NCBI GenBank assembly: GCA_937967805.1
Contig: CALBTC010000495.1
Location: 1-12,364 of the forward strand
DNA: 12,364 nt
Direction: 5' to 3'
From: an uncultured Anaerolineaceae bacterium
GTDB lineage: Bacteria; Chloroflexota; Anaerolineae; Promineifilales; Promineifilaceae
The translations under genes and the position numbers were made by a program. Each line of letters begins with the position of its first letter. Position 1 is the first letter of the stretch. Below the pieces are notes generated by a model, which did no database searches, had not been told where the DNA came from, and saw only the letters and a program-made list of their open reading frames with translations. Below are positions 6,668 to 12,364 of the stretch, one piece after another.

Positions 6668-6692
6668 GCTATTTTCAAGGGAGGAATGAGAT

Positions 6693-7112
6693 ATGATGAA
6701 TCTTTCCGTTGAGCAAATTACCGCCAACAAACCGGTTACCGTCCTTAAAATTCAGGGGGAACTCGACGGCAGTTCGTACCTGACCCTGATCCAGGAAGCA
6801 CAAACGCTTTACGGTGCAGGCACGCGTCATTTGCTGTTGGACCTGAGCGAGATGACCTTCATGTCCAGCGCCGGGCTGGTGGGGCTGCACAGCGTGGTGA
6901 TGGTGATGCGCGGGCAGGAGCCGCCCAACATGGAAGGCGGCTGGAGCGTCATTCACGAAATCTCCCATGATGTGAGTGCCAGCACGGATCGGGACATTAC
7001 CTGCAAGCTGCTGCAACCCCAGCCACGCGTGCAAAAAACGTTAAGCATGACCGGCTTTGATAACATCTTAGAGATTCACACGGATCGGGCAACGGCCGTT
7101 GCCAGCTTCTAA
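6693..7112 (+). CDS. STAS-domain anti-sigma factor antagonist, second copy
   Basis: This is a 139-aa STAS protein and a paralogue of the one at 5759. It reads VTVLKIQGELDGSSYLTLIQEA (15-36), HLLLDLSEMTFMSSAGLVGL (46-65) and CKLLQPQPRVQKTLSMTGFDNILEIHTDRATAVASF to the end. Ser59 in SSAG is the expected phospho-acceptor. It retains the ELDG switch motif, which the first copy has as GDLV. A longer insert (about residues 73-103, GQEPPNMEGGWSVIHEISHD and following) lies at the same place as the insert in the first copy. The start at 6693 follows a strong AAGGGAGGAA site seven bases away; ATG 6696 is a possible alternative. The phosphatase gene starts 12 bases after its stop, so this protein may be that enzyme's main substrate. 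Confidence 0.92.
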   Translation: MMNLSVEQITANKPVTVLKIQGELDGSSYLTLIQEAQTLYGAGTRHLLLDLSEMTFMSSAGLVGLHSVVMVMRGQEPPNMEGGWSVIHEISHDVSASTDRDITCKLLQPQPRVQKTLSMTGFDNILEIHTDRATAVASF

Positions 7113-7124
7113 TCTCACCACACC

Positions 7125-8231
7125 ATGACTTTTTTCAACATCATCCCCTTTATCAACGAAGCCGAAGCGCTGCCCTTCGCCGCCGGTGAGCAAATCTTTG
7201 CTGCGGGTGATATTGGCACGGCGATGTATTACATCTTGTCCGGGGAAGTGCGCATCACCTTTGACGGCCGTGAGCTGGATTATCTACAGCCGGGGCAGGT
7301 GTTTGGCGAAATGGCCCTGGCCGATAACCGCGTGCGCAGCGCCACGGCAACGGCCGTTACGCCCACCAAACTCATTTCTATCGACAAAAATCAGTTTGCC
7401 GCCCTCAGCCAGCAGCTCCCCACCTTTGCCACCGAGGTGATGTGTACCATGTCTATCCGGCTGCGCCGCTATATGGAGGAAGAAGTTGAGCGGCTGCGCC
7501 TGGAAGAAGAAATTGCCATTGGCCGGAAAATTCAGCTCAGCCTGCTGCCTGATAGCTGTCCGGACATTCCCGGCTGGACGCTGGTGGCCACCTATCGAGC
7601 GGCACGCCAGGTAGGGGGCGATTTTTACGACTTCATCCCCAATCCGCACGACCCCGACCTGCTGCACCTGGTCATTGCCGATGTGACGGGCAAAGGGGTA
7701 CCCGCCGCCTTGTTCATGGCCGTGTGCCGCACCATTATCCGCACCGAAGCGCAAAACGGCCGTTCCCCCGCCGACCTGCTTATCCGCACCAACCAGCAGT
7801 TGATGAATGAAAAACGCTCCCTTCCTTTTCTGAGCGCCTTTTTTGGCAGCCTTCATTTGCCCACCGGCCGGCTGGTGTATGCCATTGGCGGGCACGATCG
7901 GCCGTATTGGGTGCAGGCCGGGAGCGGATGCATTCAGCCGCTGGCTGGTAAGGGAATGCTGTTGGGTGCTTTTCCCCTGATTCGCCCGGATGAGTGCGAA
8001 ATTACCCTGGAAAAGGGGGATAGCCTTATTTTGTACACAGACGGCATTACCGAAGCGCGCAGCGAGGCTGATTTTTTTGATGAGTCCCGGCTGGAAGCTG
8101 TTTTGTCCCAAGACGCTGCTGCTTCGGCCAGCCAGATCGCGGAAGATATTTGGCAGGCCGTGAATCAATTCACCGACGGCCAGCCCCAGTCAGACGATAT
8201 GACGCTGGTGATTGTGCAGCGCGACCCTTGA
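7125..8231 (+). CDS. Cyclic-nucleotide-binding-type sensor fused to a SpoIIE/PP2C serine phosphatase
   Basis: This is a 368-aa cytoplasmic phosphatase that should remove phosphate from STAS proteins and so switch the circuit on. Residues about 5-110 form a CNB (cAMP/CRP-like) domain, with LSGEVRITFDG (38-48) and the phosphate-binding cassette PGQVFGEMALADNRVRSATA (56-75). The cassette's Glu62, Arg71 and Ser72 are the residues that normally hold the cyclic nucleotide. A charged helix (112-135, RRYMEEEVERLRLEEEIAIGRKIQ) probably forms a coiled-coil linker leading into QLSLLP, typical of SpoIIE-like enzymes. The phosphatase domain (about 150-366) carries the metal-binding acids in GGDFYDF (Asp166, Asp169), ADVTGKGVPAALFM (Asp186), LYTDGITEA (Asp306) and QSDDMTLV (Asp357/358). 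All key residues are present, so activity is likely. It is the last gene of the operon. The ligand (cAMP, cGMP or other) is unknown. Confidence 0.94.
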   Translation: MTFFNIIPFINEAEALPFAAGEQIFAAGDIGTAMYYILSGEVRITFDGRELDYLQPGQVFGEMALADNRVRSATATAVTPTKLISIDKNQFAALSQQLPTFATEVMCTMSIRLRRYMEEEVERLRLEEEIAIGRKIQLSLLPDSCPDIPGWTLVATYRAARQVGGDFYDFIPNPHDPDLLHLVIADVTGKGVPAALFMAVCRTIIRTEAQNGRSPADLLIRTNQQLMNEKRSLPFLSAFFGSLHLPTGRLVYAIGGHDRPYWVQAGSGCIQPLAGKGMLLGAFPLIRPDECEITLEKGDSLILYTDGITEARSEADFFDESRLEAVLSQDAAASASQIAEDIWQAVNQFTDGQPQSDDMTLVIVQRDP

Positions 8232-8239
8232 GGGTGGGC

Positions 8240-8914
8240 TCACTCGTCCTGTTCATGCAAGGGCACATACCCTTCGCGCAGGGCGTAGAGGGCGGCCTGG
8301 GTGCGGGTGGCTAGATGCAGCTTGGACAAGATGTTGGAGACGTGCGAGTAGACGGTGGTGACGCCGATGACCAGCAGGTCGGCAATTTCCTGGTTGCTCA
8401 GGCCACGGGCCAGCAGTTTGAGCACGTCCATTTCGCGCTCGGTGAGGGGATCGGTGGTGGCGGGGGACGGCCGTTTCTCTGGTTGGGCCACTTCCGCCAA
8501 TAACTTTTGGGCAATCGTGGGATGCAAAGATGCTTCGCCCCGGTGCACCTGCCGGATCGCCTGCACCAGTTCCTCTGGCCCCGTGTCTTTAATAAGATAG
8601 CCCAGCGCCCCGGCTTTGATGGCTGGAAACACTTTGTCGTCGGTGGCAAAGCTGGTGAGCACCAGGATTTTCATCTGCGGCTGCTGCGCCTTGATCTGCC
8701 GCGTGGCCTCGATGCCGTCCAGTCCGGGCATCACCAAATCCATTAGCACCACGTCTGGCTTCAGCGCGGCAACGGCCGTTACCACCTCTTCTCCGTTTGT
8801 TGCTTCCCCTACAATGACCATATCCGGCTCCGTGTCCAGCAAATCGCGAATGCCGCGCCGCACAATGTGATGGTCGTCGGCGATAAGAATGCGGATCGAT
8901 TGGTTGTCATTCAT
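8240..8914 (-). CDS. NarL/LiaR-family response regulator
   Basis: This is a 224-aa two-component regulator. Receiver domain (about 7-122): acidic pocket Asp13/Asp14 in ILIADDHHIVRRG, phospho-acceptor Asp59 in DVVLMDLVMPGLDG, Thr87 in LVLTSF and Lys109 in YLIKD. A linker of about 30 residues follows. The LuxR-type helix-turn-helix is at 155-218: DPLTEREMDVLKLLARGLSNQEIA, then VTTVYSHVSNILSKL. It most resembles LiaR/DegU-type regulators paired with HisKA_3 kinases. Its ATG shares an ATGA overlap with the kinase stop, so the two are translationally coupled and made together. Its stop lies 8 bases from the convergent phosphatase stop. Its targets are not visible; neighbouring envelope genes are candidates only by position. 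Confidence 0.95.
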   Translation of the reverse strand: MNDNQSIRILIADDHHIVRRGIRDLLDTEPDMVIVGEATNGEEVVTAVAALKPDVVLMDLVMPGLDGIEATRQIKAQQPQMKILVLTSFATDDKVFPAIKAGALGYLIKDTGPEELVQAIRQVHRGEASLHPTIAQKLLAEVAQPEKRPSPATTDPLTEREMDVLKLLARGLSNQEIADLLVIGVTTVYSHVSNILSKLHLATRTQAALYALREGYVPLHEQDE

Positions 8915-10095
8915 AGCGGAACCTCCACCTGAATTTGGGTGCCCTGGCCGGGGGCGCTGTGGATGGTGAGACGGCCGTTTAGCTGCGCCACACGTTCGGT
9001 CATCCCCTGTAACCCCACGCTGCCGGGCGGAACGGCCGTTGGCTCAAACCCAATCCCGTCATCCCCAATTTGCAGACAAAGCTCGCCATCATTTTTATGC
9101 AACTGGACATGCAGCGTACTGGCCTGGGCATATTTAGCGGCGTTGTTCAGCGCTTCCTGGGCGATGCGGTACAGGCCGGTTTCCATGCTGGGCGGCAAGC
9201 GGCCGACGTCTTCCAGCGCCACGTTCATCGTCAGGCCGCTGCGAGCCTCGACGGTGTCCAGGCGGGCTTGCAGCGCCGCCGCCAGACCGCTGTTCTCCAA
9301 AACCGGCGGGCGCAGCTCAAAGATGAGCAGCCGGGTTTCTTGCAGGGTTTGCTGGGCGTCTTCCTGGATGGCTGCCAGGTAACTTTGCACCGCTTTATTT
9401 TGCCCGGCAGTGAGCTTGCGGCTGGCGGCTTCGGCTTGCAGTGTCAGGCCGTACAGGGTTTGGGCCACCGAATCGTGCAAATCCCGCGCCAGGCGGGTGC
9501 GCTCGTTGGCGATAGCCAGCTCTTCGGCCTGGTTGGCGTACACTTGCAGTTGGGCATGGGCTTCTTGCAGCTCGGCCAGCAGTTGTTCGCTGTGGGTACG
9601 CGCCGCATCTGCCTGCAGCACCATGCGCACAAAGGACGCCACAAAAATCAAACCAGCCACATAGAGCAGCGTAAAGGAGAAGGCGATGGGGATGCCAAAC
9701 TGGATGATTTGGGCAACGGCCGTTACCCCAATCAAGATGCCCGTCCAGATCAAACTATCGCGCCGGGAGAGCAAATACGCCGCCTGCCCACACAAAACGA
9801 TATACAGCATGGCAAAAAAGTCGAGCTCATAAAAGAAGAGTGAGCCAAGAAACACCAGGATCGTTTGTACAGCCAGATAAACGTGTGCCCTCAAGGACGA
9901 TCCGCGCGTGAGCAGCGGCTCCAGCCCCATCAGCGCGCCAAAAATGAGCAAAATGAGGGAGATGGCCCAGGTGAGCGGGTGCTGCTGCTCGACAAACTCG
10001 GTAATCCAGCGCAGGCTCACCGCTCCCCACAAGCAAAAGCTGATGAGTAAAAAAGTGCCGGCACCAGGCCGCGTGAACCAGCGTTGTTTCATCAT
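8911..10095 (-). CDS. LiaS/NarL-type sensor histidine kinase (HisKA_3)
   Basis: This is a 394-aa inner-membrane kinase. About six membrane helices (roughly 13-33, 43-60, 70-88, 92-109, 114-133 and 138-158) are joined by short loops with no periplasmic sensor domain, as in kinases thought to sense membrane perturbation. A helical, Ala/Glu/Gln-rich stretch (163-198) leads into the dimerisation helix with the phospho-acceptor His207 in ERTRLARDLHDSVAQTLYGL. The X region is ETRLLIFELRPPVLENSGL (253-271). The HATPase domain has an N box YRIAQEALNNAAKYA (309-323), G1 DDGIGFEP (345-352) and G2 GSVGLQGMTERV (358-369). It overlaps the response regulator start by four bases. No Shine-Dalgarno site precedes its ATG. 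Instead, TATAAT sits six bases upstream, suggesting a leaderless transcript. A second ATG follows directly. Confidence 0.95.
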   Translation of the reverse strand: MMKQRWFTRPGAGTFLLISFCLWGAVSLRWITEFVEQQHPLTWAISLILLIFGALMGLEPLLTRGSSLRAHVYLAVQTILVFLGSLFFYELDFFAMLYIVLCGQAAYLLSRRDSLIWTGILIGVTAVAQIIQFGIPIAFSFTLLYVAGLIFVASFVRMVLQADAARTHSEQLLAELQEAHAQLQVYANQAEELAIANERTRLARDLHDSVAQTLYGLTLQAEAASRKLTAGQNKAVQSYLAAIQEDAQQTLQETRLLIFELRPPVLENSGLAAALQARLDTVEARSGLTMNVALEDVGRLPPSMETGLYRIAQEALNNAAKYAQASTLHVQLHKNDGELCLQIGDDGIGFEPTAVPPGSVGLQGMTERVAQLNGRLTIHSAPGQGTQIQVEVPL

Positions 10096-10101
10096 CTTGA
10101 C

Positions 10102-10107
10102 ATTATA
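10102..10107 (-). promoter_or_regulatory. -10 element placing the kinase mRNA start at its ATG
   Basis: Read on the minus strand the sequence is TATAAT-GTCAAG-ATG. The perfect -10 hexamer with a six-base spacer would start transcription at or next to the A of the kinase start codon, giving a leaderless mRNA. The -35 region is weak (TGTACG at 16 bases) and overlaps the ACGGCCGT copy at 10119-10126. That is the only copy between genes. Confidence 0.5.
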
Positions 10108-10263
10108 AAGGATGGGAGACGGCCGTACATCCTAAAAATTATGGAGATTTGCTGCACAATTTCCAGGATCACCATTTCCACTGCTTTGCGGATGTGTTTG
10201 CTGCGCTAATCTGCCACACTGTGTGCAAACATTTTCAAAACTTTTTTCACAAGGAGAAATCGA

Positions 10264-11202
10264 ATGAACAAGACAATTGGTGTAATTTTAGGTATCGTCT
10301 CTTTACTTGTCCTGGTGGTGCCGGTGTTGGCGACCCAACTGCGGCAGCCAGAATCCCGTGAGTGGGAAGGGGTCACCTTGGACGAGGTAGAATATGAAGA
10401 GGTTCAATTTTATAACGAGGCTGAGCAATTTCAGTTGGCGGGCATGTTATTTGTGCCCGAAGGTAACGGACCGTTTCCAGCAGTGGTGTTTGTGCATGGC
10501 TCCGCCCCTAGCTTTCGTGGAAATCGCGTCATCTTAACGGTTGCGAAGCATCTGCTGGACAACGGGGTTATTGTGCTGGTACCCGACAAGCGGGGCGCTG
10601 ACGGGTCTGAAGGTGATTGGGAAACGGCCAGCTTTGAAGCGCTGGCTGTAGACACTGTTGCCGCGGTTGATTATCTATTAGCGCGGGACGATTTGGCAAT
10701 AACGAGCGTGGGCGTCCTTGGTTCCAGCCAGGGTGGGCACATTGCACCACTCATTGCCAGCCAGTCAGACGCAATCGACTTTATTGTGAATTTTTCCGGG
10801 ACTTCTTTACCGATTCGTGAACAACTTCTGTATGAGGAGAAGCACAACTTGCGCCAGATGGGTTTTCTGCCGGGTATTGCCGATTTGCTGGCATACCCAG
10901 CGGCTTGGTCCATCCGCGAAGTACGGCAAAAGTCGTTCTGGAATGCCATTGGCGATTTTGATCCACTGCCATACTGGCAAGAACTGGATGTTCCGGCACT
11001 CGCCCTCTTTGGTCTTGATGATACCAATGTGCCCGCGTTAGAAAGCAAGGCGCGGCTGCAATCGTTGAACAGCAGCAACATCACGGTCAAACTGTATGAA
11101 GGGTCTGGGCATAATCTGGAATCGCCGCTGGGTCAGGGCAACAGCGTGGTCCGCCAGGAGGTGCTGGACGACGTCCTCAACTTTGTTCTTGCTGTGGAAT
11201 AG
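10264..11202 (+). CDS. Exported alpha/beta hydrolase (dienelactone hydrolase/S9-like)
   Basis: This is a 312-aa protein. Residues 1-24 form an export signal or uncleaved anchor (Lys3, then IGVILGIVSLLVLVVPVLA). There is no lipobox cysteine, and the ALA-like end suggests possible signal peptidase I cleavage. The mature part is an alpha/beta-hydrolase: strand and oxyanion motif PAVVFVHGSAPS (72-83), PDKRGADGSEGDW (107-119), nucleophile elbow VLGSSQGGHIAP with Ser155 (151-162), acid LFGLDDTNVP (Asp253) and catalytic His283 in YEGSGHNLE. It belongs with esterases and peptidases acting outside the cytoplasm; the substrate is unknown. An AAGGAG site (10251-10256) lies seven bases before the ATG. 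It is divergent from the histidine kinase and convergent with the propeller gene. It has no ACGGCCGT copy and looks less GC-rich than its neighbours. Confidence 0.9.
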   Translation: MNKTIGVILGIVSLLVLVVPVLATQLRQPESREWEGVTLDEVEYEEVQFYNEAEQFQLAGMLFVPEGNGPFPAVVFVHGSAPSFRGNRVILTVAKHLLDNGVIVLVPDKRGADGSEGDWETASFEALAVDTVAAVDYLLARDDLAITSVGVLGSSQGGHIAPLIASQSDAIDFIVNFSGTSLPIREQLLYEEKHNLRQMGFLPGIADLLAYPAAWSIREVRQKSFWNAIGDFDPLPYWQELDVPALALFGLDDTNVPALESKARLQSLNSSNITVKLYEGSGHNLESPLGQGNSVVRQEVLDDVLNFVLAVE

Positions 11203-11214
11203 ATAGTTGGTTTG

Positions 11215-11246
11215 GAGTGGGTCAAGTTTTAAAGCTTGACCTACTC
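11215..11246. terminator. Bidirectional terminator-like hairpin between convergent genes
   Basis: GAGTGGGTCAAG (11215-11226) pairs with CTTGACCTACTC (11235-11246) over 12 positions with a single G-T wobble, around the 8-base loop TTTTAAAG. It fills the 38-bp gap between the hydrolase and the propeller gene and reaches into the latter's stop codon, so it can serve both transcripts. It lacks a T-tract on either side, so it may act with Rho or as an mRNA end stabiliser. Confidence 0.55.
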
Positions 11247-12364
11247 TTGCGTTTCGGGGAGGAAACGGCCGTTTGGCGTGGCCGTCGGTTCTGCATCAGG
11301 GTTGGCGGCAGGAGATGGGCCGAAAAGGCCAAAGCCATAGGGCGCCCAGGTGGGATGGCTGGCCGGGGTATCGTCGGCCGTGATTTGGGTAGCAACCGAA
11401 GTTTCCAGATTTATGATGAATAAATCATCATCAAAAATGAAGGCGATGTCCTGGCCGCTGGGTCCCCAGGCCATAAACTGCCGGTCGCGGGGGAAGGCGC
11501 TGTTTTCACCCAGGGGCGGGTAGATTTGCCGGGCGTTGCTGCCGTCCTGGTCCATCAGCCACAGGGTGTAGTTGCTGCGCAGGCTGTCCACCGGATCGGC
11601 CGTGCGCAAAAAGGCGATGGCACTCTGGGTGGGGTTGGTCACCCAGTGTAGATGGCCCCACATGCCGGTCTGGTCGATGAGCTGGCGGCTGAGCGGCGAG
11701 AAGATGTCGAACACCCAGCTGTTAAACTCCATCGTGCGGTCGTCGTCGCCGCCGTGGTTGGTGACGGCCACAAAACGGCCGTCTGGCGACCAGGTGAGCG
11801 TGGGCACCCAGACCCAATCGGCCAGCGTGTTGTACGCCGTAAACTCCTGTAACTGTCGCCGTTTGAACGCGTTTTCCTCGGCAAACGTGTCGATGAGACC
11901 GACTTCGTTGGCGTAGGCGTAGGCAATCATACGGCCGTCTGGCGACCAGGCGTAGTTGCCGCCCCACCAGCCGTTCAGCGCCGGGTAGGCATCGATGAAC
12001 GGCTCCGGTTCAAAGGGCGTTCCCGCGTTTTCAAAAACGTCGGCCAGCCAGAGGTCGTTGTTGGCCTCCCAGCCGGGCGGCTGGTCGCTGGGCTCGGCGG
12101 TGGTGTAGGCGATCTGGCGCAGGTCGATGCGGTTGGGGTTCCAGTCGGCCCACAGCACGTTTTCCACGCCCAGCTCACGTGGCTCCGCACCACGCTCGGT
12201 GCCAATCACCCACAGGCTGTTGCCAAAACTCGTGCCGTCGCTGATGATGCGAGTGTAGAGCAGGTGGCTGCCCGTGGGCGACAGGCTGAAAACGCGCCCG
12301 TCGAGGCCGTCGCCGGTGTTGAGCGTTTCAGGCACGGCCGTACTGCCGCGCATGAGAACGGCCG
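11241..12364 (-). CDS. TolB/WD40-like beta-propeller protein, C-terminal part
   Basis: The frame is open to the right edge. An ATG at 12353 exists, but upstream codons (A-V-L) continue without a stop and the sequence at that ATG is mid-domain, so the gene's start is probably outside the window. The visible part (about 370 aa) has repeated propeller blades: SPTGSHLLYTR, WNPNRIDLRQIAYTT, WSPDGRMIAYAY, WSPDGRFVAVTN, WVTNPTQSAIAFLR and WGPSGQDIAFIFDDDLFIINLE (residues counted from 12353: about 25, 71, 136, 188, 237 and 296). The PDG-type turns are typical of TolB/PD40 repeats, which usually form exported protein- or ligand-binding scaffolds. The last 28 residues are Pro/Ala/Thr-rich and probably disordered. 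No catalytic domain is visible. The blade codons carry ACGGCCGT copies at 11265, 11775, 11931 and 12334. Confidence 0.85.
   Translation of the reverse strand, partial: AVLMRGSTAVPETLNTGDGLDGRVFSLSPTGSHLLYTRIISDGTSFGNSLWVIGTERGAEPRELGVENVLWADWNPNRIDLRQIAYTTAEPSDQPPGWEANNDLWLADVFENAGTPFEPEPFIDAYPALNGWWGGNYAWSPDGRMIAYAYANEVGLIDTFAEENAFKRRQLQEFTAYNTLADWVWVPTLTWSPDGRFVAVTNHGGDDDRTMEFNSWVFDIFSPLSRQLIDQTGMWGHLHWVTNPTQSAIAFLRTADPVDSLRSNYTLWLMDQDGSNARQIYPPLGENSAFPRDRQFMAWGPSGQDIAFIFDDDLFIINLETSVATQITADDTPASHPTWAPYGFGLFGPSPAANPDAEPTATPNGRFLPETQE
11775..11950. repeat. Exact 20-bp direct repeat within the propeller gene
   Basis: The same 20 bases, beginning with ACGGCCGT, occur at 11775-11794 and 11931-11950, 156 bp apart. 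They encode the WSPDGR turn of two successive propeller blades. Synonymous identity over the whole stretch suggests recent blade duplication or gene conversion, or constraint from the octamer. Confidence 0.8.

Larger units (their letters stand above)
131..12341. repeat. Highly iterated octamer palindrome ACGGCCGT (28 dispersed copies)
   Basis: Copies start at 131, 589, 761, 851, 1606, 2109, 2224, 3043, 3163, 3625, 4318, 4396, 5784, 6462, 7092, 7264, 7350, 7756, 8467, 8772, 8971, 9032, 9716, 10119, 11265, 11775, 11931 and 12334. A further copy at 12358 is cut after seven bases by the window end. Twenty-seven are in genes and one (10119) is between genes. In genes the site is read in three codon phases, as Thr-Ala-Val (14 copies), Asn/Asp-Gly-Arg (9) and x-Arg-Pro (4), so protein sequence does not explain it. 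Only about five other CGGCCG hexamers occur without the flanking A and T. Mean spacing is about 440 bp. Confidence 0.95.

Noticed and set aside
7284..8168. 294-codon minus-strand open frame inside the phosphatase gene
   Set aside because: The plus-strand CNB-SpoIIE frame has every catalytic motif; the reverse frame is a composition shadow.
8224..8235. ACCCTTGAGGGT palindrome at the phosphatase stop
   Set aside because: A 5-bp stem with a 2-base loop is too small to support as a terminator.
9070..9843. 257-codon plus-strand open frame inside the histidine kinase gene
   Set aside because: The kinase motifs on the minus strand are unmistakable, and this frame has no recognisable domain.
10097..10102. 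Perfect TTGACA on the plus strand before the hydrolase gene
   Set aside because: No -10-like hexamer lies 16-18 bases downstream (the region reads CGGCCG), and it is over 150 bases from the gene.
10127..11264. Absence of ACGGCCGT over the hydrolase as proof of horizontal transfer
   Set aside because: With a mean spacing near 440 bp, one gap of about 1.1 kb among 28 is expected, and 4404-5783 is longer still. It is suggestive at most.
1..12364. CRISPR array, tRNA, rRNA, insertion sequence or prophage genes
   Set aside because: I saw no regularly spaced direct repeats, no cloverleaf or rRNA-like sequence and no transposase, integrase or structural phage protein in any frame.

Overview
The window looks like a chromosomal segment of a moderately GC-rich environmental bacterium. 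The mix of genes suggests Chloroflexota (Anaerolineae/Ardenticatenia-like): a Uma2-family nuclease, a partner-switching operon with a cyclic-nucleotide-type sensor fused to a SpoIIE phosphatase, a LiaS/LiaR-type two-component pair, a TolB-like propeller and an O-antigen-ligase-like protein with a glycosidase-like N-terminus. This placement is an inference from gene content. There is no rRNA, tRNA, CRISPR array, transposase or phage gene, and no gene-free stretch reaches 300 bp.

Layout. 2-154: C-terminal end of an unrecognised gene (+). 171-299: palindromic intergenic repeat. 363-971: six-helix membrane protein (+). It converges, across inverted repeats, on an acyl carrier protein gene (1077-1316, -). 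Upstream of that is a second palindromic repeat, then a large membrane protein (1557-4721, -) that joins a glycoside-hydrolase-like barrel to an O-antigen ligase/polymerase domain. A Uma2 nuclease gene (4888-5598, -) is divergent from a four-gene signalling operon (5759-8231, +): STAS anti-sigma antagonist, RsbW-like kinase, second STAS protein, and a CNB-SpoIIE phosphatase. Eight bases after that operon, a histidine kinase/response regulator pair ends in the opposite direction (8240-10095, -). The kinase is divergent from a secreted or membrane-anchored alpha/beta hydrolase (10264-11202, +), which converges on the 3' part of a TolB-like propeller gene (11241-12364, -, 5' end outside the window).

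How the genes work together. The four-gene operon is a self-contained partner-switching circuit. The SpoIIE-type phosphatase, probably gated by a ligand on its CNB domain, would dephosphorylate the conserved serine of the two STAS proteins. These would then capture the RsbW-like kinase and free its target, which is not encoded here. The adjacent kinase/regulator pair is translationally coupled and probably senses membrane stress. The remaining genes (ACP, envelope polysaccharide protein, hydrolase, propeller) share no evident pathway.

The strongest unexplained signal is at DNA level. The octamer palindrome ACGGCCGT occurs 28 times (plus one copy cut by the window end), against well under one expected by chance. 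It lies in nearly every gene, on all three codon phases, and once between genes. This resembles the HIP1 highly iterated palindrome of cyanobacteria but with a different sequence. Four different intergenic inverted-repeat elements, a possible leaderless promoter for the kinase and a sigma-B-like promoter candidate upstream of the partner-switching operon are also recorded.
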